A model generated the notes under the pieces. That model was not told the origin of the DNA, ran no database searches, and worked only from the letters and a program-made list of their open reading frames with translations. The translations under genes were made by a program, and so were the position numbers. A DNA stretch of 64,000 nucleotides from GCA-2712985 sp964515905 (lineage in GTDB: Bacteria > Pseudomonadota > Alphaproteobacteria > UBA7887): assembly GCA_964515905.1 (NCBI GenBank), contig CAZEWK010000045.1, positions 1 to 64,000 on the forward strand, given 5' to 3'. Of this stretch, positions 7,366-17,603 are shown piece after piece (within the stretch, counting starts at the first letter, position 1; each line of letters starts with the position of its first letter).

Positions 7366-10300
7366 CTATTCTGCGGCCGCTGGTCGTTGGCTTGGGTTCC
7401 GGAACATTGAGAAAAGCTCGGCCTGTTTTGAGTTTGCCTCTTTTAAGTGCTGGGATTTAATGTGCCCGAATCCTCGGATCATCTCCGGTATTTCTGCTAT
7501 TTGGACTGCAAGTGAATGGTTATCGTGGTCCAGCGCTAGAATCAATTCCTCAATAGTTTGGGCATAATCCACCGATAATTGACGTTCATATTTTCGTTCC
7601 GCCGTGTATCCAAAAATATCCATGGGTGTTCCGCGCAAGTGTTTCATTTTCGACAGAATCCTAAACACAAACATGATCCATGGTCCGAAACTTAACTTTC
7701 TGGGAAGACCCGTATTAGAATCCGTTGGAGTAAAAAGCGGTGGGGCCAAATGAAATCTTATTTTGTAGTCACCCGCAAAAGTTTTACGGACTTTTTCCAT
7801 AAAGGTCCCGTCAGAATGTAGTCTGGCTACTTCATATTCATCCTTATAAGCCATTAATTTAAACGCATATGTGGCAACAGCTTCAGCAAGTCCCGAAGCG
7901 CCGGGTGTTTTCACTGTTTCGGCGCTTTTAACTTTCTCAACTAACGAGAAATACTGTGCAGCATACTTTTTATTTTGGTATTTAGTTAAGTAATTTACAC
8001 GACGTTCAATTTTCTCATCTAAGGTTTGTGACAGCTGTGTCGAAGGGTTCTTGGGGGCATGCCGGTCTGTTTGAGCTAGGACTGATGTTACGTCATGAAC
8101 GGCCAATCTGCCCCAAGCAAAAGCGTTTTTATTTGTTTCAATCGCAACACCATTTAGTTCTATAGCTCTTTCCAACGCCTCACCCGAAACTGGAATAAAC
8201 CCACTTTGGTAGGCTGCACCAAGCATAAAGATGTTACTAGCAATAGAGTCACCAAATAAAGTGGTAGCAATCTTAGTGGCTTCAATAAAAAAGCTATTTT
8301 TCTCTCCAGCCGCTTTTTCAAGTATGCGTTGGTTAATAGAAGTTTCGAAGTCTAAATTCGGGTTATGTATAAAACTAGCGACAGGAGTATTGTGGTTATT
8401 TACAATAACCTGTGTCTCACCGTGGCGAATTTTGGAGATCGCTTCCCCGCCAGCTGACACCACAAGATCACATCCTAACAAAAGGTCGGCGCTGCCAGCC
8501 CCAACTTCGACTGAATGAAGGTCTTCGGGTCGATTAGCCACCTTTATGTGACTAAGGACCGCACCACCTTTTTGAGCCACACCGACCATATCTAGGACAG
8601 AGCATCCTTTACCCTCTAGATGGGCTGCCATACCAATCAATGCACCGATCGTTACTACACCGGTTCCACCAATTCCTGTTACTAAAAGCTCTGTCGGTCG
8701 ATTAAGTAGGGGAATTTTCGGGGTTGGCAGGTCCAAGATCAGTGGATGCATTCTGTTTGGAGCATCGTTCTGCTTAGGACGTCTAACGCTCCCACCTGAA
8801 ATGGTCACAAAACTCGGACAAAACCCTTTGATGCAGGATATGTCCTTATTGCACGTTGATTGATTAATACTTCTTTTGCGACCAAATTCCGTTTCGAGTG
8901 GCTCAACAGAAACGCAATTTGAAGTGGTTGAGCAGTCTCCACAACCTTCGCATACTGCATCATTGATAAATACTCGTTTTGCGGGATCAACCATCGTCCC
9001 TCTTTTGCGTCTCCGACGTTTTTCACTGGCACAAGTTTGGTCATAAACAAGTATCGAAACGCCTTTCCATTCTCTAAGGTCCTTCTGTAGTTGGTCCAAA
9101 TCGTCCCGGTGGTGAATTGTTGTGCCAGGCGCAAACGTTGTGCCTACAGAGTATTTCTCTGGCTCATCGCTGACCACCGCGATGCGTCGAATTCCTTCGC
9201 CATAAACCTGGAATGTAATATCAGGGACTGTCATTTGCCCATCAATTGACTGCCCACCTGTCATAGCTACTGCATCATTAAATAAAACTTTATAGGTCAT
9301 ATTTGCACCAGACGCGACTGCTGCTCGCACTGCTAGATATCCTGAATGGAAATAGGTGCCGTCGCCAATATTAACAAAAACATGTTGATTCCCGTTAAAT
9401 GGGGCCTGCCCAACCCAGGTCACTCCCTCTGCACCCATATGGGTATATGTGGCGGTATCCCGGTCCATGAATTGTGCAAGGTAGTGGCATCCTATACCGC
9501 TGAGGGCGCGACTTCCTTCGGGTACTCGTGTTGAACTGTTATGGGGACACCCAGAACAAAAATACGGCGTTCTCAGAACATTTGCAGCAATTGGAGAGGG
9601 CCCATGTTTCTTTTTCAAAGCTTTTACTCGGTCGTTAAGGCGTTGGGCGTCCCCAATACGACTTATACGTTCCGCTAGAACATGTGCGATACCTTCAGCG
9701 GTAAGCTGATAGGTGGATGGAAACAAAGTTTCTCCATTTTCATCTTTTTTTCCAACTATTAGTCGGGGTCGTTGAGAAGAATTGTAGAGTAGCTCCTTCA
9801 CTTGTTCTTCAATTAGGCCCCGTTTTTCTTCGATTATCACAACCTCATCGAGCCCAGATGCAAATTCCTGAAGACCTTTTGGCTCTAGGGGCCACACTAG
9901 GGCAGGTTTATAAAGTCTCACGCCCAGGCGAGATAGGTCACTTTCGTCAAGTTCTAAATCCTGAAAGGCTTGCCGGACGTCTAAATAGGACTTACCAGAA
10001 GCTACAATCCCAATTTTGGCGGAGCCAGGATTTACCACCATTTGATCTAGCCTGTTTTCTCTAACATAGGCCTGTGCAGCTGCCAGTTTGTATTGGTGAA
10101 GTCTTACTTCTTGCTCTAGTTGCACATCAGGCCACCTGATATTCAGTCCTCCATCAGGCATTTTGAATTCATTGGGTACTTTTATTTTTACCCGATTCGG
10201 ATCTACGTATACGGAGCTTGATGAATCGACAGTCATGGTAACGCATTTGAATCCCGTCCAGCAGCCAGAAAAACGCGACATGGCAAAACCGTGTAGACCA

Positions 10301-10845
10301 AGGTCAAGGAATTCCTGGACACCGGAGGGACTCAATATAGGAATCATTGCGTCCTTCATCGCATACTCGCTTTGGTGTGCTAGGGTAGATGACTTCGCCG
10401 TATGGTCGTCGCCCATTAGTGCAATTACACCGCCGTGAGGGGAAGTACCTGCGGCATTGGCATGCTTAAATACATCGCCGCACCGGTCTACCCCAGGTCC
10501 TTTGCCATACCAAATTCCAAATACCCCGTCATATTCTGACTTTTCTAACAAATTGAGTTGCTGGGTTCCCCATACCGCTGTCGCTGCTAGGTCCTCGTTA
10601 ACTCCCGGTTGAAACTGGATATTGTTATTTTCTAGAAATCTACGTGCTTGCCACAAGGCCATATCATAAGCTCCCAAGGGAGAGCCCCTATAGCCAGAAA
10701 TAAAGCATCCGGTATTTAGTTCTTGTGCTCTGTCCCGCTGTTTTTGCAGCATCGGAAGGCGGACCAAAGCCTGCGTACCGGTAAGGTAAACCCTTCCCGA
10801 TTCAAGGGTGTACTTGTCGTCTAAAGTGGCTCCGGCAAAATTCAT
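7366..10845 (-). CDS. Indolepyruvate ferredoxin oxidoreductase, fused alpha-beta form
   Basis: A very large single-chain 2-oxoacid:ferredoxin oxidoreductase (1159 residues from the ATG at 10845). The N-terminal half carries the pyrimidine-binding and thiamine-diphosphate domains (GYRGSPLGAYD, SGCPHNSSTR, GIGCHYLAQFMDRD, NIGDGTYFHSGYLA). A ferredoxin-like segment follows with clustered cysteines (CEGCGDCSTTSNC, then CNKDISCIKGFC) for Fe-S clusters. The rest is the gamma-type domain beginning TGIGGTGVVTIGALIG. It decarboxylates aryl- or branched-chain 2-oxoacids to acyl-CoA with ferredoxin as acceptor. GGGAG precedes the start; a TTG immediately before the ATG is less likely. It stands alone, with no IorB partner gene, as expected for the fused form. 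Confidence 0.9.
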   Translation of the reverse strand: MNFAGATLDDKYTLESGRVYLTGTQALVRLPMLQKQRDRAQELNTGCFISGYRGSPLGAYDMALWQARRFLENNNIQFQPGVNEDLAATAVWGTQQLNLLEKSEYDGVFGIWYGKGPGVDRCGDVFKHANAAGTSPHGGVIALMGDDHTAKSSTLAHQSEYAMKDAMIPILSPSGVQEFLDLGLHGFAMSRFSGCWTGFKCVTMTVDSSSSVYVDPNRVKIKVPNEFKMPDGGLNIRWPDVQLEQEVRLHQYKLAAAQAYVRENRLDQMVVNPGSAKIGIVASGKSYLDVRQAFQDLELDESDLSRLGVRLYKPALVWPLEPKGLQEFASGLDEVVIIEEKRGLIEEQVKELLYNSSQRPRLIVGKKDENGETLFPSTYQLTAEGIAHVLAERISRIGDAQRLNDRVKALKKKHGPSPIAANVLRTPYFCSGCPHNSSTRVPEGSRALSGIGCHYLAQFMDRDTATYTHMGAEGVTWVGQAPFNGNQHVFVNIGDGTYFHSGYLAVRAAVASGANMTYKVLFNDAVAMTGGQSIDGQMTVPDITFQVYGEGIRRIAVVSDEPEKYSVGTTFAPGTTIHHRDDLDQLQKDLREWKGVSILVYDQTCASEKRRRRKRGTMVDPAKRVFINDAVCEGCGDCSTTSNCVSVEPLETEFGRKRSINQSTCNKDISCIKGFCPSFVTISGGSVRRPKQNDAPNRMHPLILDLPTPKIPLLNRPTELLVTGIGGTGVVTIGALIGMAAHLEGKGCSVLDMVGVAQKGGAVLSHIKVANRPEDLHSVEVGAGSADLLLGCDLVVSAGGEAISKIRHGETQVIVNNHNTPVASFIHNPNLDFETSINQRILEKAAGEKNSFFIEATKIATTLFGDSIASNIFMLGAAYQSGFIPVSGEALERAIELNGVAIETNKNAFAWGRLAVHDVTSVLAQTDRHAPKNPSTQLSQTLDEKIERRVNYLTKYQNKKYAAQYFSLVEKVKSAETVKTPGASGLAEAVATYAFKLMAYKDEYEVARLHSDGTFMEKVRKTFAGDYKIRFHLAPPLFTPTDSNTGLPRKLSFGPWIMFVFRILSKMKHLRGTPMDIFGYTAERKYERQLSVDYAQTIEELILALDHDNHSLAVQIAEIPEMIRGFGHIKSQHLKEANSKQAELFSMFRNPSQRPAAAE

Positions 10846-11097
10846 CAACAGTATAACTCCCTATTGCGGCGACATAGCGACGGTTCTTAGAAAATCTTAT
10901 TGTTCAGTTTTACAATTTACCTATAACCTACCTGCAATACGGTGACGCACCGATACTGCTTCTTATCCTCGTAATATGTTAACATTTCATAATACAAAGT
11001 GTTGTACATTAAGCGCACGAAACAATAGTTTTCAAGAGAGAAGCGCTTATGGTGGCTTCAGATACTTATATAAACCAATAGTTTTGTCGAGAGCGTA

Positions 11098-12078
11098 ATG
11101 GCGATTCTTGTTACTGGTGCAGCTGGATTTATAGGGACCCACCTTTGCTTAAAACTGCTCGAATTGGAGGAGCAAGTGATAGGGGTGGACAACCTCAATA
11201 CTTATTACGACGTCGGTCTCAAGCATTCGCGCCTTGCTCTTCTTGATAGCAAACAGGGCTTTAGGTTTTATCGGGCCGATATTTCAGATGAAGCTTCTAT
11301 TTCAGAAATCTTTGATACAAACGGTCCGATAGAAAAGGTTGTGCATCTGGCAGCTCAGGCAGGTGTCCGTTATTCTATCGAAAACCCTATGAGTTATGTC
11401 CACTCAAATTTAGTTGGTCAGGTTGTTATTTTAGAGCAATGTCGTCGCCATGATGGGCTTAGGCATCTAGTGTATGCTAGCTCAAGTTCTGTTTATGGTG
11501 GAAATAAAAGTCTGCCGCTGTCTGTAAATGATAGGGTGGACCAACCGGTTTCACTGTATGCAGCAACAAAACGTTGTGACGAATTAATGACATATTCCTA
11601 TAGTCATCTATACGGCATACCCGCAACAGGTTTGCGGTTCTTTACTGTCTACGGGCCTTGGGGTAGACCAGATATGGCTGCCTACATCTTTACCAAGGCT
11701 ATAATGGAGGGAAAACCTATTAAGTTGTTTAACAATGGTGATATGAGACGTGATTTTACCTATATAGATGATATTATAGCAGGTGTAATTTCCGCGCTCG
11801 GACGTATACCCTTGGCGGCGGCAGGCAAAGCGCCACACCAGTTGTACAATCTGGGGAATAACAAACCGGAACCCTTACTTAGGTTTGTAAGACTCTTAGA
11901 ACACGAACTAGGGCGTGAAGCAACACGAGAGATGCTTCCATTGCAGCCAGGCGATGTTGTAGAAACGTACGCAGAGATCGATAGGTCCCGCAGTGATCTT
12001 GGCTTTGCACCCCTTACGTCAATCGACGAGGGTATTCCGAAATTTGTTGAGTGGTTTAAAAAGTATCACAACGTATGA
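11098..12078 (+). CDS. NAD-dependent sugar epimerase (UDP-glucuronate 4-epimerase type)
   Basis: A 326-residue extended short-chain dehydrogenase. The NAD-binding GAAGFIG is at 7-13, VDNLNTYYD at about 30-39 is typical of UDP-glucuronate/UDP-galacturonate 4-epimerases (LpsL/CapI group), and the catalytic Tyr154-x3-Lys158 pair sits in SLYAATKR. RFFTVYGPWGRPDMA and RDFTYIDDI are further family hallmarks. It would supply UDP-galacturonate or a related sugar for surface polysaccharide. A GAGAG ribosome site precedes the ATG. It is monocistronic and converges on fhs with a 25-base gap. A related UDP-sugar specificity is possible. Confidence 0.85.
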   Translation: MAILVTGAAGFIGTHLCLKLLELEEQVIGVDNLNTYYDVGLKHSRLALLDSKQGFRFYRADISDEASISEIFDTNGPIEKVVHLAAQAGVRYSIENPMSYVHSNLVGQVVILEQCRRHDGLRHLVYASSSSVYGGNKSLPLSVNDRVDQPVSLYAATKRCDELMTYSYSHLYGIPATGLRFFTVYGPWGRPDMAAYIFTKAIMEGKPIKLFNNGDMRRDFTYIDDIIAGVISALGRIPLAAAGKAPHQLYNLGNNKPEPLLRFVRLLEHELGREATREMLPLQPGDVVETYAEIDRSRSDLGFAPLTSIDEGIPKFVEWFKKYHNV

Positions 12079-12103
12079 CAATGGCTTATACATTGGAAAG
12101 AAC

Positions 12104-13807
12104 TCAAAATAGACCTTCAATATCTCCATTGTCATTGATGCCAATTTGCTCAGCTGCAGGGCAAGGTGGTAGGCCGGGCATGGTCATGATATCTCCACAT
12201 ATCACGATTACAAAACCAGCCCCCGCGGCAAGACGAACTTCCCGGATTGGTACAACATGATCCGTCGGTGCGCCCTTTAGGTTTGGGTCCGTCGAAAAAC
12301 TGTACTGGGTTTTCGCAATGCAAACGGGCAGATGACCGTATCCCGACTCGTCAAGTTCGGAAAAACGACTGCGTACTCGTTTATCGGCAATGATGTCGCT
12401 GGCCCCATATATTTGTTTGGCGATAGTATCTACTTTATCCCAAAGAGGCATTCCATCCGGATAAGATAGTTTAAAGTCGGAAGGCCGCTTATCTGTTGCT
12501 GAGACCACCATTTTAGCAAGTTCCTTGGCTCCTTCTCCTCCGATAGCCCAATGGTCGCATTCTTGTGCCTCCACATCCATTTCGTTACAGAATGAAATTA
12601 GTGAGTCTAGTTCTGCCTGTGTATCCAAGGAAAATTTATTGATGGCTACCATCACAGGAATGCCGAAGCTCTTTATATTTTTAATATGTCGCGCTAGGTT
12701 GGCGCACCCTCTTTTGAGAGAGGAAACGTCCTCGTCTTTAAGATTATCTTTGTGCACACCGCCGTGCATTTTTAGAGCACGAACAGTGGCTACTAGAATC
12801 ACGCACTGCGGAGTTGCACCCATACTACGACATTTAATGTTAAAAAATTTCTCGGCCCCCAGATCCGCTCCAAACCCAGCTTCAGTGACGACGTATTCTG
12901 ATAGTTTTAAAGCAGTACTAGTTGAGACGACTGAATTGCAACCATGAGCGATGTTAGCAAAAGGCCCTCCATGTACAAATGCAGGGGTCCCCTCCAAAGA
13001 TTGAACCAAATTTGGTAAAAAGGCGTCTTTCAATAAAGCTGCCATTGCTCCGTGTGCTTTTAAATCGGCGGCAGTGATAGGCTTTCGAGTAGTAGTTTCT
13101 GCAACGATAATTCTACTCAGTCGTTCTTTTAAGTCAGTTGTGTTGTTGGCTAAACATAAAATTGCCATTATTTCGCTAGCCACTGTTATGTCGAAATTAT
13201 CCTCGCGCAGGAATCCATTTCCGATGCTTCCAATTCCAGTTACTATCTGCCGAAGAGAGCGATCATTCATATCCATTGCCCTTCTCCAGAAAACACGTCG
13301 GGCATCGATGCCGAGTGAATTTCCCCAATAAATGTGATTGTCGATCATCGCTGCCAGTAAGTTATTTGCTGCTCCAATAGCGTGGAAATCACCAGTAAAA
13401 TGTAGATTAATGTCTTCCATAGGAACAACTTGAGAATAGCCGCCGCCTGCAGCTCCTCCCTTCATGCCAAAACATGGTCCAAGACTCGGTTCACGCAGGC
13501 AGATTGTCGCTTGTTTTCCCAGACGTGAAAGGCCGTCGGCTAGGCCAATTGTCGTGGTAGTTTTGCCTTCTCCCGCCGGTGTTGGGGTAATTGCCGTAAC
13601 TAAAATTAGTTTTCCGTCCGCCCTTTTTTCTAAGTCATCCAATATTTTAGGAGAGAGTTTGGCTTTATCGTGACCATGAGGGATTAGATTTTCTCCTGCT
13701 AATTTAAGTTTCTCCTCTGCCACCTTAATAATGGGGTCACATGAAGAGGCGCGAACGATTTCGATATCAGTTTTAGGTTTTTCATGTTGTGCTATGTTGT
13801 TTGGCAT
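12104..13807 (-). CDS. fhs: Formate-tetrahydrofolate ligase
   Basis: A 567-residue formyltetrahydrofolate synthetase, the usual family length. It joins formate to tetrahydrofolate at the cost of ATP, giving 10-formyl-THF. The P-loop TPAGEGKTTTT is at about 76-86, followed by CLREPSLGPCFGMKGGAAGGG and DINLHFTGDFHAI, both strongly conserved. It links to the glycine cleavage operon later in the window through the one-carbon pool, and to formate released by the amidohydrolase at 5.6 kb, though the genes are not adjacent. A GGAA precedes the ATG. The 275 bases upstream hold no other feature I can name. Confidence 0.95.
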   Translation of the reverse strand: MPNNIAQHEKPKTDIEIVRASSCDPIIKVAEEKLKLAGENLIPHGHDKAKLSPKILDDLEKRADGKLILVTAITPTPAGEGKTTTTIGLADGLSRLGKQATICLREPSLGPCFGMKGGAAGGGYSQVVPMEDINLHFTGDFHAIGAANNLLAAMIDNHIYWGNSLGIDARRVFWRRAMDMNDRSLRQIVTGIGSIGNGFLREDNFDITVASEIMAILCLANNTTDLKERLSRIIVAETTTRKPITAADLKAHGAMAALLKDAFLPNLVQSLEGTPAFVHGGPFANIAHGCNSVVSTSTALKLSEYVVTEAGFGADLGAEKFFNIKCRSMGATPQCVILVATVRALKMHGGVHKDNLKDEDVSSLKRGCANLARHIKNIKSFGIPVMVAINKFSLDTQAELDSLISFCNEMDVEAQECDHWAIGGEGAKELAKMVVSATDKRPSDFKLSYPDGMPLWDKVDTIAKQIYGASDIIADKRVRSRFSELDESGYGHLPVCIAKTQYSFSTDPNLKGAPTDHVVPIREVRLAAGAGFVIVICGDIMTMPGLPPCPAAEQIGINDNGDIEGLF

Positions 13808-14082
13808 TCCAAAATTCCGTATTAATTATTCAATTAATGTCAAATAAAGCACCTGTCTTTCTATAGATTTATTACTAATCATCAATTCAGTGATAACTAT
13901 TTCTGGCATCATTTATGTGTTTCCAAGATAATAAATCCGGTACAGACGTATTATTTACTAACTGTTATACAGCGGTGGAAGCATGTAATTCTTCGGCAAT
14001 ATAGTTGCCAACAAAGATGCCCCTGGTCCGATAGGTGGATGCATTGAGTCTTTATTACCGTGCGCAAATAAGCGAATAAAGG

Positions 14083-14490
14083 GTGATACAATTGGAAACT
14101 GAGACGGAGAAAAAGTCGTTTACTGCCCGACCAGTTATCAAAATCATTTTAATCGCCTTTGGCTGGTTAAATGTCGTAATAGGAGCCATTGGTATAATTG
14201 TACCTGGGTTGCCGACAACAATTTTTCTTATTATCGCTCTTTGGTCCTTTTCTCAAAGTTCGGATCGCTTTCATAAGTGGCTGTACAACCACCGCTTATT
14301 GGGTTCTCCTGTGAGGGAGTGGACGCAACATGGCACGATTCCTAGAAAAGCAAAAGTGTTAGCTATATTTGCGATGAGTGTGAGTTTAGTATTCATCCTG
14401 TATTCTACCGAACATTGGGTTTGGCCCAGCTTAGCGTCCCTACTTATGGTCTGTGTTGCAATTTATATTTTAACGCGTCCTAGTTATTAA
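14083..14490 (+). CDS. DUF454 (YbaN-like) inner-membrane protein
   Basis: A protein of about 135 residues of the DUF454/YbaN family. It shows a hydrophobic first helix (KIILIAFGWLNVVIGAIGII), the diagnostic VPGLPTTIFLIIALWSFSQSS, then a polar HRLLGSPVREW segment and two more helices at the C-terminus. The molecular role of the family is not established. The start is either GTG at 14083 or TTG at 14092; the latter has AAGGGTGA at better spacing. It stands alone between fhs and ispE. Confidence 0.8.
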   Translation: MIQLETETEKKSFTARPVIKIILIAFGWLNVVIGAIGIIVPGLPTTIFLIIALWSFSQSSDRFHKWLYNHRLLGSPVREWTQHGTIPRKAKVLAIFAMSVSLVFILYSTEHWVWPSLASLLMVCVAIYILTRPSY

Positions 14491-14531
14491 TAAGCAACAG
14501 ATTAGAAACCAAAATCCTTGATATGTTCGAT

Positions 14532-15419
14532 CTATATATGGCTGGCAGCAGTGGTGGCTTTGACCCACCAATCGGTTTTACGTCTCGCAATTTGTAACGC
14601 TGCTAGGTTTGCTACCTTAGCGTTTGGGAATATTCCAAAACAAGACGGTCCGCTACCTGAAATACGAGCTAAATAGCACCCTGTACAAGATTCTAATGCA
14701 TCTAAAACTTCGATAATATCAGGACATAACTCCTTGGCTGATTCACTCAGGTCATTGGAGCACTGCTGCAGGAAAGCTGGCAGGTTAGTAGGATTGGTTG
14801 GAAATAAAGAGATAGATTTTGTCCCTTTGAATGGTCCACGGAAACCCTCATAGACAGATTTTGTCAAAAGTTTAATGCCAGGATTGACTAGAACTAAATG
14901 AAGATTCTTTGGAAACTCTGGTACGGGTTTTAGTATTTCGCCAAAGCCGCTGATTTGAGCTGTTTCGCTGAGTAGACACGCCGGTACGTCGGATCCGAGG
15001 GATAGAGCAATTGCGGCTAATACTCTATCCTCGAGACCAACGTTCCAAAGTTTGCATAAGGCCTGTATTGCGGCAGCGGCGTCTGCAGAGCCTCCGCCTA
15101 GTCCTGCCGCAACCGGAATATTCTTAGAGACCGTAATTTTCGCACCCTTTGGGATGTCAGTCAGTTCTGTTAGGATTTGTGCTGCCTTATAAACTAAATT
15201 TGTTTCAGGACTTTCACTGAGTTGTCCTGCAAGTGGCCCCCTTACACTAATTTCTATATTGTGATGGGTTGTTACTGAAATAATGTCATGGAGTTCAGTA
15301 AATACAATTAAACTGTCTAGTTCATGATAGCCAGTTTTCTTCTTGCCAGTTATATGGAGATACAGGTTAACTTTGGCTGGTGCTATGGCCGTAATAGTGT
15401 CGTTAGTATTTACTTTCAA
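14532..15419 (-). CDS. ispE: 4-diphosphocytidyl-2-C-methyl-D-erythritol kinase
   Basis: GHMP kinase of about 295 residues, catalysing the ATP-dependent phosphorylation of CDP-methylerythritol in the MEP isoprenoid pathway. Motifs: APAKVNLYLHITGKK near the N-terminus with the family Lys, the glycine-rich phosphate loop PVAAGLGGGSADAAA, and the C-terminal ISGSGPSCFG. The frame stays open another 52 codons upstream, but those lie inside the TPR gene and family members begin close to the APAK motif, so the TTG at 15419 is the likely start. It lies just after the stop (15424) of the preceding gene, which suggests translational coupling. Confidence 0.9.
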   Translation of the reverse strand: MKVNTNDTITAIAPAKVNLYLHITGKKKTGYHELDSLIVFTELHDIISVTTHHNIEISVRGPLAGQLSESPETNLVYKAAQILTELTDIPKGAKITVSKNIPVAAGLGGGSADAAAAIQALCKLWNVGLEDRVLAAIALSLGSDVPACLLSETAQISGFGEILKPVPEFPKNLHLVLVNPGIKLLTKSVYEGFRGPFKGTKSISLFPTNPTNLPAFLQQCSNDLSESAKELCPDIIEVLDALESCTGCYLARISGSGPSCFGIFPNAKVANLAALQIARRKTDWWVKATTAASHI

Positions 15420-15423
15420 AATA

Positions 15424-17244
15424 TCAGGTTTGGCCAGACGCTTGAAAATCTCCGGGAACCCCTTTACGCAATTTTTCTTCAACGGATTCCAACAAATCTG
15501 GATCTGGATCAAGTGACAATGCTCTTCGCCATTGAAAACGGGCTTCTGCATGTCGGCCCTTTTGCCACAAAGCATCCCCGTAATGATCAGTAATCACAGG
15601 ATCGTTTGGTCTCAGTTCCACAGCTCGTTCAAGGTGAACAAGAGCTGCATCAAATTCCTTTAGTCTATACAATACCCATCCAAGGCTATCGACTATGTAA
15701 CCATCGTTTGGTCTTTGTGCTACGGCCTTTTCAATCATTAATTTTGCTTCAGGCAAACGCATTCCCATATCTACCCAGGAATAGCCAAGATAGTTAAGTA
15801 CCAGAGGCTGGTCTGGTTGCAGTTCCAATGCCCTTAGAAAATCTGATTCAGCCCGCGACCAATCGCCACTACGTTCAAGTGACATCCCTCGCGCATAAAA
15901 GAATGTCCAATGATGAGTTTCTATTTTGACTATTCTCTCGATTGCCTCGTCGTATACTGACACAGCATCTTCATATAGTTCTTCTGCGCGCAACAAATCA
16001 GCTAACACCATCAGTGGGTCCGATCGTTCTGAGCGCTCAATAGCTAACGTTCTAAGCTCGCTGCGAGCCTCATCTAGTTTTCCGATCTCATTTAAGGCGG
16101 TGGCCAAGCGAATCCGAGCGGACCAAAGAAACGGAGACGACGTAGAGACATCTCTAAATGTATTGACTGCTTCCACGGGTCGTCTAGTTGCCACATACAA
16201 ATCAGCCAGCAGTATTTGAGCGACATCTAAATTGGGACTTACATGCAAGGCGAGTTGAGTATATATCAACGCAGGTTCATATGCCCGGTCCCTAAAGAAT
16301 GCCGCAGCTATTTCATAAAGTCCTTCTGCAAAACCTTCCTGGGCATTGGATACAAACAATGGAGCCTTTTCGCCATCAGCGATTCGTTCCAGTGCAATTT
16401 CCAACGCCGACGTTTCTGGTCCTGCATTGGCAGGGAACGCTTTGTATATGGATTTTGCATCTTCTATTTGTCCGTTTCTCTCGAAAAAAGAACCTGCCGC
16501 CAGCACAGATCGCAACCGGGATCCGCGAACAGATGTAATAGCTGATGTAAATCCTTTCCTTGCAAGTTCCCTCATACCTAGGAGTTCAGCTATTAATGCT
16601 CCATGATAGTCGTGGGTTGCAGAAAAATTCGAAGCTGTTTGTAAAACTTTTAATTCTTCGAGCGCTTTTGCTCCATCTTTATTTCCTGCAAAAGTCCAAG
16701 CGGTTAACAAGGATTTAAGATATGGATAGGACCCAGTATGAGGCAAACGTGAAAGTTGCTTACGGGCTTTGTCAAAGGCTTCTATTCTTACGAATTCTGT
16801 CGCAGTGCTGATCACTGCAATAGGATCATATATTTCTGACCTAATTAATTGATCCGCTAGTGGAAGACCAATGTCTAGTTGTCTTTCTCCAACCATCGCA
16901 GACAGCGTCCGCCGGAGAAGTTCTGAATTATTTGGGTCAGCAGCGAGGGCTCGATTAAAGAAGACGGAAGCAGCAGCTGAATCATAAGTGTTGCGAGCAT
17001 ATCGTCCAGCAAGATATCCCCCTAAAGAGGTATTCGGCATGCCTTCAGGATCTAATATGGATGAACGATTGGTGGAATTGCTCTGACCCCATTCATCGGA
17101 ATCCGTATTATATTTGGCTGCCTGTTCGGTGGTGCTACAGGCGAAGATTATTAAAGGTAAGAGCGCCAAAACGAATATTTGGAGCAAAGGAAAAGATATG
17201 CAGGCAGGAAGGATATAGGATAAATTTTTCAAAGGATGCTTCAA
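15424..17244 (-). CDS. TPR-repeat outer-membrane lipoprotein candidate
   Basis: A 606-residue TPR protein with an N-terminal hydrophobic segment (about 18-35) ending in a lipobox-like LIIFAC, so it is likely lipid-anchored after Cys36. Degenerate TPR units fill residues about 75-600 (for example FFNRALAADPNNSELLRRTL, FLRALELQPDQPLVLNYLGY, HLERAVELRPNDPVITDHYG). A TPR protein directly upstream of ispE is a recurrent alphaproteobacterial arrangement. Its role is not known; such proteins often scaffold envelope complexes. The ATG at 17244 is the only start that includes the whole signal region. Confidence 0.8.
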   Translation of the reverse strand: MKHPLKNLSYILPACISFPLLQIFVLALLPLIIFACSTTEQAAKYNTDSDEWGQSNSTNRSSILDPEGMPNTSLGGYLAGRYARNTYDSAAASVFFNRALAADPNNSELLRRTLSAMVGERQLDIGLPLADQLIRSEIYDPIAVISTATEFVRIEAFDKARKQLSRLPHTGSYPYLKSLLTAWTFAGNKDGAKALEELKVLQTASNFSATHDYHGALIAELLGMRELARKGFTSAITSVRGSRLRSVLAAGSFFERNGQIEDAKSIYKAFPANAGPETSALEIALERIADGEKAPLFVSNAQEGFAEGLYEIAAAFFRDRAYEPALIYTQLALHVSPNLDVAQILLADLYVATRRPVEAVNTFRDVSTSSPFLWSARIRLATALNEIGKLDEARSELRTLAIERSERSDPLMVLADLLRAEELYEDAVSVYDEAIERIVKIETHHWTFFYARGMSLERSGDWSRAESDFLRALELQPDQPLVLNYLGYSWVDMGMRLPEAKLMIEKAVAQRPNDGYIVDSLGWVLYRLKEFDAALVHLERAVELRPNDPVITDHYGDALWQKGRHAEARFQWRRALSLDPDPDLLESVEEKLRKGVPGDFQASGQT

Positions 17245-17408
17245 TTTCAGACTTCAAAAGGTTGACGGATATAAAAAGTTAGACCACAACTCCCCAAGTA
17301 AAAGAGTTTGCCATTATTACTATGTAATCTTGGTTTACCAAAGGCAGTTTCCACTATAAAACGTTATCTCCAGTTACTGCTAGTATTTTAGGTAGGAGCA
17401 TTGCATTT

Positions 17409-17600
17409 ATGACCAGTAAGAACAATCCAAGCCGTCGTAATCGTCAGGATCAAGATAAGTTGTTCGATGGAAAGAAAGTTAAACCTGTGCTATATGTTGG
17501 TTCCCATGTCGGTCACGGCCGATACATGGCTACGCAAGAGGAGAACGGCAAGTTAGTTACGGATAAGCAAGGAAAACCCATCCCGTTTAGTTCCATCTAA
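17409..17600 (+). CDS. Small conserved-looking basic protein
   Basis: A 63-residue soluble protein, basic at the N-terminus (MTSKNNPSRRNRQDQ) with a neat C-terminal block: KPVLYVGSHVGHGRYMATQ and GKLVTDKQGKPIPFSSI. No domain is recognised, but the second half has the look of a conserved protein rather than chance. TAGGAG lies about ten bases before the ATG. It ends three bases before the uracil-DNA glycosylase frame, so the two are likely co-transcribed. Confidence 0.6.
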   Translation: MTSKNNPSRRNRQDQDKLFDGKKVKPVLYVGSHVGHGRYMATQEENGKLVTDKQGKPIPFSSI

Positions 17601-17603
17601 AGA

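Noticed and set aside
15420..15575. N-terminal extension of ispE by 52 codons
   Set aside because: The extra codons overlap the end of the TPR gene in another frame and do not resemble IspE, which begins close to the APAKVNLYL motif.
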